From Candidatus Eisenbacteria bacterium (lineage in GTDB: Bacteria > Eisenbacteria > RBG-16-71-46 > JACRLI01): a stretch of 45,007 bases of DNA. A program made the translations under genes and the position numbers. This document shows positions 36,368-43,593 of the stretch, one piece after another. The notes under the pieces are model-generated. The model made no database searches, had not been told where the DNA came from, and saw only the letters and a list, made by a program, of their open reading frames with translations. Numbering within the stretch: position 1 is the stretch's first letter; every line of letters begins with the position of its first letter. Location of the stretch: contig JACRLI010000013.1 of NCBI GenBank assembly GCA_016235265.1, positions 1 to 45,007 of the forward strand, in the 5' to 3' direction.

Positions 36368-38580
36368 CGAACCGCTCCCGGAGCGGACGGGGTCGCGGCC
36401 GCGGCCGCGGACGCCACCGGCGTCCCCTTCCGGATGTCGGTGCCCAGGCGCTGCAGGTAGGCCACCAGCGCCAGGATCTCCTTGTCCGCGACGTCCCTCG
36501 GCCCGCCCTGCGACACGATGCCGGCCGCCACCGAGCGCGCCTGGTCGCGGGCCATCATCTCCGCGCGGCCCACGGCGTCGCCGCAGGGCACGCCCAGCAT
36601 GGCCATGACGTCCACGCGCTTCTGGATCCCGCCGTACTGGATCGGCTGGCGGAGCAGCTGCGCGTAGGCGGGCATGATCGAGTTCGGGGTGATGGAGCGC
36701 GGGTCCTGCATGTGGCGCACGTGCCACAGGTCGGGGTACTTCCCGCCTTCCCGCGCCAGGTCCGGGCCGATGCGCCGCGAGCCCCACAGGAACGGGTGGT
36801 CGTACACCGACTCGCCCGGCTTGGAGTACTCCCCGTAGCGCTCGGTCTCGTGGCGCAGGGGGCGGACCATCTGCGAGTGGCAGTTGAAGCAGCCCTCGCG
36901 GATGTAGATGTCCCGGCCCGCCAGCTCCAGCGGCGTGTACGGCTTCACCGACGCGATGGTCGGCACGTTGGAGCGGATCAGGAACGTGGGCAGGATCTCG
37001 AACAGCGAGGCCACGATGACCGCCAGCGCCGTCATCACCGTGAACAGCAGCGGCAGCCCCTCCCAACGGCGGTGCCACGATACGCTGGTGAAGCGCGCCC
37101 AGGCGCCCGCGGGCGCGCCGGCGGGCGCGTGCTCCACGTAGCCGCCCGAGAGCGGCGCGGCCTGCATCACGGGCTCGGCGTAGGTCTTCGGCCGCGAGGC
37201 CCAGGTCTTCAGGATGTTGAACAGGAACAGCACCATGCCGGCGATGTAGAGCAGCCCGCCCACCACGCGGAGCCAGTACATCGGGATCAGCTTCATGGTG
37301 GTCTCGACGAACTGCGGGTACTGCAGGCGGCCGGTGTCGTCGAAGGCCCGCCACATGAGCCCCTGCGTGAGGCCGGCGGAGTAGATGGCGGTCACGTAGA
37401 AGATGATCCCGAACGTGGCCAGCCAGAAGTGGATCTCCGCGAGCTTGGTGCTGTGGAGCTTCACCTGGAACAGCCGCGGCGCCAGCCAGTAGATCATGCC
37501 GAAGGTCAGCAGGCCGTTCCATCCCAGCGCCCCGGTGTGCACGTGGGCGATGATCCAGTCGGTGTAGTGCGCCAGGGCGTTGACGGTCTTGATCGAGAGC
37601 ATCGGCCCTTCGAAGGTGGACATCATGTAGGCCGTCACCGCGAGCACGTAGAACTTGAGGACCGGGTCCTCCACCACCTTGTTCCACGCGCCGCGCAGCG
37701 TGAGCAGGCCGTTGATGCCGCCGCCCCACGAGGGCATCCACAGCATCACCGAGAAGACCATGCCCAGCGTGGAGGCCCACTCGGGCAGCGCGGTGTAGTG
37801 CAGATGGTGCGGGCCGGCCCAGATGTAGAGGAACACCAGCGTCCAGAAGTGCAGGATGGAGAGCCGGTAGGAGTACACCGGCCGCTCGGCCGCCTTGGGC
37901 ATGAAGTAGTACATCAGCCCCAGGAACGGGGTGGTGAGGAAGAAAGCCACCGCGTTGTGGCCGTACCACCACTGCATGAAGGCGTCCTGCACGCCCGAGT
38001 AGATCGAGTAGCTCTTGAGCGCGGAGGCCGGCACCGAGAGGTTGTTGAAGATGTGCAGCAGCGCCACCGTGACGATGCTGGCGATGTAGAACCAGATCGC
38101 CACGTACAGGTGCCGCTCGCGCCTCCGGGCCAGGGTGCCGAAGAAGTTCACCGCGAAGACGACCCACACCACCGCGATGGCGAGGTCAATGGGCCACTCC
38201 AGCTCCGCGTACTCCTTGGCCTGCGTGAAGCCGAAGGGCAACGTGAGCGCCGCGGACACGATGATCGCCTGCCAGCCCCAGAAGTGCAGGTTGCTCAGCA
38301 GGTCGGAGAACATGCGCGTCTTCAGCAGGCGCTGCGTGGAGTAGTACGCCCCGCAGAAGAAGGCGTTGCCCGCGAACGCGAAGATCACCGCGTTGGTGTG
38401 CAGCGGCCGGATGCGGCCGAAGCTCAGCCACGGGATGTTGAAGTTGAAGAGGGGGTTCGCCAGTTGCAGGGCGGCCAGCAGGCCCACCAGCATGCCGACC
38501 AGGCCCCACACGATGGTGGCGAAGAGGAACTTTCTCACGACGGCGTCGTCGTACTTGAACGACTCGAGCTGTGGGTTCAT
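36364..38580 (-). CDS. ccoNO: CcoN-CcoO fusion, cbb3 oxidase catalytic and monoheme cytochrome subunits
   Basis: The 738-residue protein is started at ATG 38580, with GGGAG six bases upstream; ATG 38625 has no such site. Residues about 1-480 are CcoN: WLSFGRIRPLHTNAVIF, WWYGHNAVAFFLTTPFLGLMYY (copper-site His), GPHHLHYTALPEW and IIAHVHTGALGWNG (heme His). Residues about 520-738 are CcoO: one helix, then REGCFNCHSQMVRP with the CxxCH heme site, GPDLAREGGKYPD and SIMPAYA. It reduces O2 to water at high affinity. Fusion of the two subunits is seen in some Bacteroidota and related lineages. It is first in the operon. Confidence 0.96.
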   Translation of the reverse strand: MNPQLESFKYDDAVVRKFLFATIVWGLVGMLVGLLAALQLANPLFNFNIPWLSFGRIRPLHTNAVIFAFAGNAFFCGAYYSTQRLLKTRMFSDLLSNLHFWGWQAIIVSAALTLPFGFTQAKEYAELEWPIDLAIAVVWVVFAVNFFGTLARRRERHLYVAIWFYIASIVTVALLHIFNNLSVPASALKSYSIYSGVQDAFMQWWYGHNAVAFFLTTPFLGLMYYFMPKAAERPVYSYRLSILHFWTLVFLYIWAGPHHLHYTALPEWASTLGMVFSVMLWMPSWGGGINGLLTLRGAWNKVVEDPVLKFYVLAVTAYMMSTFEGPMLSIKTVNALAHYTDWIIAHVHTGALGWNGLLTFGMIYWLAPRLFQVKLHSTKLAEIHFWLATFGIIFYVTAIYSAGLTQGLMWRAFDDTGRLQYPQFVETTMKLIPMYWLRVVGGLLYIAGMVLFLFNILKTWASRPKTYAEPVMQAAPLSGGYVEHAPAGAPAGAWARFTSVSWHRRWEGLPLLFTVMTALAVIVASLFEILPTFLIRSNVPTIASVKPYTPLELAGRDIYIREGCFNCHSQMVRPLRHETERYGEYSKPGESVYDHPFLWGSRRIGPDLAREGGKYPDLWHVRHMQDPRSITPNSIMPAYAQLLRQPIQYGGIQKRVDVMAMLGVPCGDAVGRAEMMARDQARSVAAGIVSQGGPRDVADKEILALVAYLQRLGTDIRKGTPVASAAAAATPSAPGAVR

Positions 38581-38629
38581 TCCGTCTCCCAGTCCTTTAG
38601 AGAAGGAATCGGGTAATCCCAGCACCCTT

Positions 38630-38781
38630 CCGCGGCCGCGGCCAGGTGCACTGCTTCCACGGGGCGCCCTCCCGGCCCCAGGTCCCGCGGCCTGGGACGT
38701 GGGCGAATCGGCATTTCCCTGGGCGGGCTTGGGTTCCGCGGAATCCGAGCCGCGGGACCTGGGTTCCGCTGGCGCGGAACC
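38630..38781. repeat. Cluster of palindromes in the ccoNO leader
   Basis: Perfect palindromes lie at 38630-38641 (CCGCGGCCGCGG) and 38734-38743 (TTCCGCGGAA). A hairpin GGTTCCGC-TGGC-GCGGAACC spans 38762-38781. A 15-bp inverted repeat joins 38677-38691 (CCCAGGTCCCGCGGC) to 38749-38763. All fall between the predicted transcription start (near 38787) and ATG 38580, so the messenger leader should be highly folded. Confidence 0.6.
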
Positions 38782-38793
38782 ACCCGGTCGGGG

Positions 38794-38822
38794 AGTCTAT
38801 CCCCTTGTGGAATCAGTTTCAA
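38794..38822 (-). promoter_or_regulatory. Promoter candidate for the cbb3 operon
   Basis: On the minus strand TTGAAA (38817-38822) and TAGACT (38794-38799) are 17 bases apart, five and four matches of six to the consensus. It would give a leader of about 207 bases. No oxygen-regulator site is visible next to it. Confidence 0.5.
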
Positions 38823-38885
38823 TCGTCCGGATTCGTGCCCTCCCACCGGGAGTGTTTGCCTGTTCCAAGTTGGCGTCCTCGGAGA

Positions 38886-39048
38886 CCTCTCCCCCGGAGC
38901 GGGTGCACCTCTCACGGCCCGCTCGGCGCGCCATCCTGGCGCGACGTCGCTGCGGCTGCTCCCTCCTTCGCCTTCTTGGCTATCACATCCAAAGCGCTAC
39001 GTCGGTCGCAGACGCACCGTGAGAGGTGCACCCGCTCCGGGGGAGAGG
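38886..39048. mobile_element. 163-bp element with 32-bp perfect terminal inverted repeats (MITE-like)
   Basis: The arm 38886-38917 is the exact reverse complement of 39017-39048, 32 of 32 bases. The 99-base interior contains another hairpin (CGCGCCA-TCC-TGGCGCG, 38927-38943) and the palindrome GCGACGTCGC (38941-38950). No coding sequence and no obvious target-site duplication are present. It lies 67 bases past the stop of the lipoprotein gene, so it might instead act as a very large terminator or be a repeat-family hairpin. Confidence 0.55.
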
Positions 39049-39115
39049 ATTGTGCTGTCTCGTGCGTCGGTTGTGAGGCGGGCACACATTCGCGTCTGCG
39101 GGCGGCACACTTCCT

Positions 39116-39994
39116 CTACTGGCCGATGCGGATCGATTCCACCAGGTGATCGAGGGCTTTCAGGCCTGGCGTGAAGTCCTCCGGCTTCAGCTTCTGCATG
39201 CGGCGGACCGTGGAGTCCAGGTAGGCGGTGTACCTGGGGGATTGCCACGCGGAGTTTCTTGGCCAGAAGGCATCCAGGGCGGTCAGTGGGATGCCTTTCG
39301 CCCGCTCGGGGTGGAAGACGGTCACCATGTAGCGGCCGTCGTCGGTGAGGCCCTGGAAGGTGTAGAAGATCCGCTCGTTGGCCACCGGGCCCAGGGCCTG
39401 CTGGTACTGGGTTACGCAGCGCACGCCGTGGCCGCCCTTGAATCTCAGACGTTTCACCTGCACGGCAAAGAGCTGGCCGCCGGGTGGGGCGGGCAGGATG
39501 GGAATCGGGCCGGCGCCGGGGGCGTCGAGGTAGCGCCGGAGGGCCTCGGCGGGATCGGGGGCCGGCGGGCTCGAATCGCCGGCGGGGGTGCCCGCGGCGC
39601 GTTCGGCGGCGCCGGCTCCTGCCGGGACGCGCGCGGCCGCCAGCTTCCGCCAACCGTCTGCGGGGTACACCAGCACCTGCCTCTGGCGCGCGGGATGGCC
39701 GGCGTCGAAACTGTCGGCGTTGAAGAACATCCACACGTGTTCCGGCGTGCCGCCCTCGCGGGGCTCCTCCGGGGTGGCGCGGGGCGCGGCGGGATGGAGA
39801 CGCGGGTGCAGGGAGGCGGCCAGGGAGCCGGGGCGGACGTGAACCTGGTCGGGGGTGAGCGCGATCGGGGCGCCGCCGGCGGGCGAACGGGCGGCGTGCG
39901 CCGCTTCACTCCCCCCATTCCCGCTCCCTCCGGGCGAGCAGGCGCCGCAGGCCAGCGCCAGCCACGCCGCCCCGCACCACCGCAGCATCCGCAA
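39116..39994 (-). CDS. Lipoprotein of unknown function
   Basis: The 292-residue protein is best started at TTG 39994, because GAGG lies six bases upstream; ATG 39988 is two codons later. The N-terminus (MLRWCGAAWLALACGAC followed by Ser/Gly) is a lipoprotein-type signal. The mature part has a disordered Ala/Pro/Gly stretch, then WMFFNADSFDAGHPARQRQVLVYPADGW and a compact C-terminal domain (KRLRFKGGHGVRCVTQY, NERIFYTFQGLTDDGRYMVTVFHP, KLKPEDFTPGLKALDHLVESI). The last part is typical of an uncharacterised secreted family that handles 'YTFQGLTDDGRYYV'. Function unknown. Confidence 0.72.
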   Translation of the reverse strand: MRMLRWCGAAWLALACGACSPGGSGNGGSEAAHAARSPAGGAPIALTPDQVHVRPGSLAASLHPRLHPAAPRATPEEPREGGTPEHVWMFFNADSFDAGHPARQRQVLVYPADGWRKLAAARVPAGAGAAERAAGTPAGDSSPPAPDPAEALRRYLDAPGAGPIPILPAPPGGQLFAVQVKRLRFKGGHGVRCVTQYQQALGPVANERIFYTFQGLTDDGRYMVTVFHPERAKGIPLTALDAFWPRNSAWQSPRYTAYLDSTVRRMQKLKPEDFTPGLKALDHLVESIRIGQ

Positions 39995-40181
39995 TTTGCA
40001 CCTCGCACCTGGTTGGAGCACCGTCATTCACGCCGCCCGGCGGGCCCCGCCGCGGCGCCCGGTCCGCCGGCGATTGTACCCGGCTTGACCGGTGGGCTCC
40101 CATCGGAAACCATCGGGGTGACAATGCACCCTTGCCCGCTGCCGATCCCGGTTCCCGGTTCCCTAGCCCCTCGGAGGTGCC

Positions 40182-40937
40182 ATGTTCACGAAGTTCCGCC
40201 GGGCCCTTGAGCCCACCGCCGTCCTGGCGCTCGCCGCCTTGATCGTTGCCGGCGCGGTCGCGGTCGCGCCCTCCCCGGCGCGCGCCGCGGACCCCTCCCC
40301 CAGCGCCTTCGACAGCCCGCTGCCCGCCGACGCCTCGGACAGCGTGGCGGTGCTGCTGAGCGTGCGCACCGCGGATGCGATCCAACGCGATCTCGAATGG
40401 GCGCACGCCGACGAGCGCGCGGCCGAGTCGGACGCCGACCGCGTCAAGAGCCTGCAGGCGCGCATCAAGTCGCGCATCGAGATCAAGAAGGGCGAGATCG
40501 ACGCGCTCAAGGGCCGCGTGAAGCTGGCCAAGGACGGCGGGCAGGCGGAGGAGCAGGCCTCGCTGGAAGCCCGCGTGGACGCGGAGAAGCGCCAGCTCGA
40601 CATGCTGGAGGCGACCCGGGACCTGCGTGATGCGGAGAAGGGACTGGCCGACGCGCGGCGCGAGGCGGCGAAGGCGCGCGCGGATTTCTTCGAGCGCGAG
40701 ATTGAGTTCGACAACCGCCACGAGTCGCTGGCCGGGCTGCACTCCGGCGGCGAGGTCCCCGGCCCGGGCGAGGTCGCGTCCCGCACGAAGAGCCTGCGCG
40801 ACGCGGAGAAGAACGCACTGTCGGCGTTCAAGGACGCCGCGGACAAGGCCCAGGAGGTGGCCAGGCGGCAGGGCAACGTGGCCGACCGCCGCAAGAACAT
40901 CCTGGGCATCCAGGTGGCGGTGGCGGGCGGAAAATAG
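40182..40937 (+). CDS. Secreted coiled-coil protein
   Basis: The 251-residue protein starts at ATG 40182 with GGAGG upstream. A signal peptide (AVLALAALIVAGAVAVAPSPARAA) is followed by a long heptad-like, highly charged helix region from about residue 60 to 240, rich in Ala, Lys, Glu and Arg (SLQARIKSRIEIKKGEIDALKG, LEATRDLRDAEKGLADARRE). No enzymatic motif is present. It may be a periplasmic structural or adaptor protein. It converges on the thioredoxin-TPR gene, and the ends share the stem AAATAGCG / CGCTATTT around both stops. Confidence 0.78.
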   Translation: MFTKFRRALEPTAVLALAALIVAGAVAVAPSPARAADPSPSAFDSPLPADASDSVAVLLSVRTADAIQRDLEWAHADERAAESDADRVKSLQARIKSRIEIKKGEIDALKGRVKLAKDGGQAEEQASLEARVDAEKRQLDMLEATRDLRDAEKGLADARREAAKARADFFEREIEFDNRHESLAGLHSGGEVPGPGEVASRTKSLRDAEKNALSAFKDAADKAQEVARRQGNVADRRKNILGIQVAVAGGK

Positions 40938-40958
40938 CGCCCGCCCTGCCCGCTATTT
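40932..40958. terminator. Shared hairpin between convergent stops
   Basis: AAATAGCG (40932-40939) and CGCTATTT (40951-40958) pair over eight bases around a GC-rich loop, and both TAG stop codons lie inside the arms. The tract on each side is short, so it may terminate weakly in both directions. Confidence 0.5.
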
Positions 40959-42344
40959 CGCCGGCGCCGCCGATCCTCCCTGGAGGGTCTGAATCCGCTT
41001 CTTGAACGCCGCGACGGTGCGCGCCGGCTGCTGGTCGGCGGGCAGGGCGGCGGCTTCGCCCAGGGCGTCGTTGAGGGTCTTCACCGCGGCCGAGGTGTCG
41101 GCCATGCCCACGTAGATCTCGGCCCGATTGCTGAGCATTCCCAGCTTGCGCGGGCCGTACGCCAGCTTCAGTGCCCGGTCCGAGGCCGCCAGCGCCTCGT
41201 CCCAGCTCTTGAGGTTGCGGTACACCACGGACAGCCGCGCCGGCGGGTTGTAGTCGCCCGGCAGGTCGCGCTCCGAGGCCTGCAGCATGGGAATCGCGCG
41301 CTCGTAGCGGCCCAGCTCGCCATAGGCCGACATGCGGTGCGAGTCGAACACCGCGCGCTCCTCGGGCGTGCGGGCCTTCACGGCGGCGCTCTCGAGGAAG
41401 TCCGCCCACTGCTCCGCCACCGCGTGCGCACCCACGGAGTCCTTCGCTTCCTGGCGCGCGGTCAGCAGGCCGATGTACACACCCGAGCGGTCGTCGGCGG
41501 CCATTTCCAGGGTGGTGTCCGCCGCCACCTCGCGCGTCCACGCCTCCAGCGTGTCGGCCAGCTCCCGGCGATCCGGATGGTCCGGCGGCAGGCTCAGCGC
41601 GCAGTCCAGCCCGGTGGCCGCCAGGTTGGCGGCCGACACCGTGCGCCGCAGCCGCGGGAAGGCCTCGCGCGCCAGCTTCGCGGCGTCCTCGAACTTCTCG
41701 GTGGTCTGCAGCGAGAACAGCAGCGACTCCACGGAGCGGCCGTAGCGCGGCCATTCCGCGGGCGCGGCCGCCAGCGCTTCCCTGTAGGCCGCCGCGGCGC
41801 CGGCGTAGTCCGCCTGGCCGTAGAGACCGTCCGCACGCACCAGCGCCTGGTCGGCCGGGCTGCCCTTGCCGGCGCGGCCGTCGAAGGCCAGCAGGCCGTC
41901 CTCCAGCAACCGCTGGAACTGGGGCAGCGTGGCCCCGCCCACCCAGCGGATCAGCACCTTGCCGGTGTTGGGATCCAGCACCAAGAAGGTCGGCAGCGCC
42001 TGCACGGCGAGCGTCTTCTTCATGATCGAGGCGTTCTTCGATTTTTCGCTGTCGAGCTCAAGCCAGACGAACCGCCCGGCGTGCCGTGAGAGGGACTTGT
42101 CCGTGAAGACATAGGCCCTCATCGAGCGGCAACTGTGTCACCACGGGGCCCAGGCCTCGACAATCATGGGCACCTTGCGGGCCCGGGCCTGTTTCAGGGC
42201 TCCGGCGTAGTCGTCGTGAATCCAGGGCAGAACCGAGGGCGGGCCGGTCTTCGCCGCGGACTTCGGTGCCGCGGCCGACTCGGCGGCGATCGGGGCCGTG
42301 GCGCAGAGCGCCAGCAGCAGCAGAGTGAAGCGTGTGAGTTTCAT
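40953..42344 (-). CDS. Secreted thioredoxin-fold TPR protein, candidate selenoprotein (UxxC)
   Basis: Reading through the in-frame TGA at 42140-42138 gives one 463-residue protein. A signal peptide (MKLTRFTLLLLALCATAPIAAES) comes first. A thioredoxin domain follows: KVPMIVEAWAPW, TGA, HSC, RSMRAYVFTDKSL, VWLELDSEKSKNASIMKKTLAVQALPTFLVLDP. TGA replaces the first Cys of the redox CxxC, the commonest place for selenocysteine. The remaining 300 residues are TPR-like helices (YGQADYAGAAAAYREAL, YGELGRYERAIPMLQ). It should be a periplasmic disulfide reductase with a protein-binding arm. Start ATG 42344 is preferred over 42353. A nonsense mutation or error (TGC/TGT to TGA) is the alternative. Confidence 0.8.
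42138..42140 (-). other. In-frame TGA, candidate selenocysteine codon
   Basis: The codon is followed by CAC AGT TGC, so the motif reads W-U-H-S-C. Both sides are clearly homologous to one thioredoxin domain in the same frame. Downstream RNA can form a short hairpin (GCUC, loop GAUGA, GGGC) whose loop begins with G about 15 bases after the TGA, near the spacing of bacterial SECIS elements; the stem is only four base pairs. Confidence 0.55.
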
Positions 42345-42640
42345 GAGGGGCATGGTAGCCGCGGGCGTGGCCCCCGACAAGGCCCCTCCGAACCGGCTGG
42401 ACGGGCGCCGGCGGACCAGCCCTGGCGAACCGGGGGACCGGCCCCAGCGAGGCGAGTCGGCGGATTCCGACCCGGACTGTTGGAAGTCCCCACAGTACAG
42501 CCTCCGAGTGTCCCGTATTCCCACATTCACGCCGGTGTCTCCCCTCCCGTACCACCAGGTCGCCGTCCGCTGGCTCCAACCATTTGTATATGTGTGTTAT
42601 TCGCACAGTTCCGTTCTCTCATTCGTATCCGGGAGGGGAT
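42345..42640. other. Divergent intergenic region before the hydrogenase
   Basis: These 296 bases separate the thioredoxin-TPR gene from the hydrogenase operon and hold no gene. An AT-rich patch at 42583-42612 probably contains the hydrogenase promoter, but no convincing -35/-10 or sigma54 site can be named. Confidence 0.45.
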
Positions 42641-43591
42641 ATGACCGAGCCCCAGTTCTCACGCCGCGAATTCCTGAAGTGGGCCCTGGCCGCCGGCGCG
42701 ATGTCGGCGTTCCACCAGTCCTTCCTGCCCAAGGTGGCGGCCGCGATCCAGGAGGCGGTGAAGGAGTATCCCCTGATCTGGATGCAGGCCTCCGCCTGCA
42801 GCGGCTGTTCCGTGTCGGTGATCAACACCATTCATCCGAGCATCAAGAACGTCATCCTCGACCAGATCCTCCCGGGGCACCAACTGTACCTGGATTACCA
42901 CTCCACGCTCATGGCGGCGACCGGCAGGCAGTCCACGGACACCGCCTTGAAGACCTCCCGCGACCACAAGGGCAAGTACATCTTCATCCTCGAAGGCGCC
43001 GTGCCGACGCAGGCCAACGGCATCTACGGCACGCTGGGGGAAGAAGACGGGCGCCAGGTGGCGATGTTGGAGTGGGTGAACCGGCTGGGGGCGGACGCCA
43101 TGGCGGTGCTGGCCGTGGGCACCTGCGCCGCCTACGGGGGTGTGGCGGCGGCCAAGCCCAATCCAAGCGGTTGCAGGGGGGTCGGCGAGGTCTTCAAGAC
43201 CAGCGGCATCACCACCCCCGTGGTGAACATCCCCGGATGCCCGTGCCACCCGGACTGGTTCATCGGCACGGTGGCCCGGGTGCTGCTCTACGGCCTGCCC
43301 AGGCCCAACGAAGTGGACGAGTTCGGCCGGCTCAAGATCTACTACGGGCGCACCGTCCACAACCGCTGCATCAACCGCGATTACATGGATGAAGGCATCT
43401 TCTCCGCGAACTTCGGCGAGCCCGGCTGCCTGCTCGAGATCGGGTGCAAGGGGCCCTTCACCTACGCCGACTGCCCGTCGCGCCAGTGGAACAGCGGCGT
43501 GAACTTCTGCCTCAGCGCCAACGCCCCGTGCATGGGGTGCACCGAGCCGGGATTCCCGGACGCCCACTCGCCGCTGTACCAGAGGAGGTAG
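42641..43591 (+). CDS. [NiFe]-type hydrogenase small subunit, Tat-exported (group 1)
   Basis: The 316-residue protein starts at ATG 42641 behind GGGAGGGG; an in-frame ATG at 42584 lacks this site. The Tat signal SRREFLKWALAAGAMSAF leads. The proximal cluster ligands are WMQASACSGCSVSVINTIHP, then AVGTCAAYGG and NIPGCPCHPDW. The medial and distal cluster Cys follow (NRCINRDY, GCLLEIGCKGP, CPSRQWNSGVNFCLSANAPCMGC). It relays electrons from the active site to the membrane or periplasmic partner. The layout resembles group 1 enzymes of the Desulfovibrio [NiFe]/[NiFeSe] type. It ends two bases before the large-subunit start. Confidence 0.95.
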   Translation: MTEPQFSRREFLKWALAAGAMSAFHQSFLPKVAAAIQEAVKEYPLIWMQASACSGCSVSVINTIHPSIKNVILDQILPGHQLYLDYHSTLMAATGRQSTDTALKTSRDHKGKYIFILEGAVPTQANGIYGTLGEEDGRQVAMLEWVNRLGADAMAVLAVGTCAAYGGVAAAKPNPSGCRGVGEVFKTSGITTPVVNIPGCPCHPDWFIGTVARVLLYGLPRPNEVDEFGRLKIYYGRTVHNRCINRDYMDEGIFSANFGEPGCLLEIGCKGPFTYADCPSRQWNSGVNFCLSANAPCMGCTEPGFPDAHSPLYQRR

Positions 43592-43593
43592 GG

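Larger units (their letters stand above)
38581..39115. other. Palindrome-rich intergenic region upstream of the cbb3 operon
   Basis: These 535 bases hold no believable gene; the open frames give low-complexity shadows. They contain the ccoNO promoter candidate (38794-38822), several palindromes in the leader (38630-38781) and a 163-bp element with long inverted ends (38886-39048). No clear FNR/ANR box (TTGAT-N4-ATCAA) is seen. Confidence 0.6.

Noticed and set aside
38886..39048. Insertion sequence
   Set aside because: There is no transposase or even room for one, and no target-site duplication is seen. Only a non-autonomous element or hairpin is possible.
38646..39149. A 167-codon open frame with repeated GTW/VPR strings
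   Set aside because: It spans the inverted-repeat element and the palindromic leader, has no RBS and no recognisable protein features. It is a product of GC-rich repeats.
42138..42344. A separate small gene ending at the TGA
   Set aside because: It would stop in the middle of the thioredoxin active site while the missing half follows in the same frame. One gene with recoded or mutated TGA is more likely.
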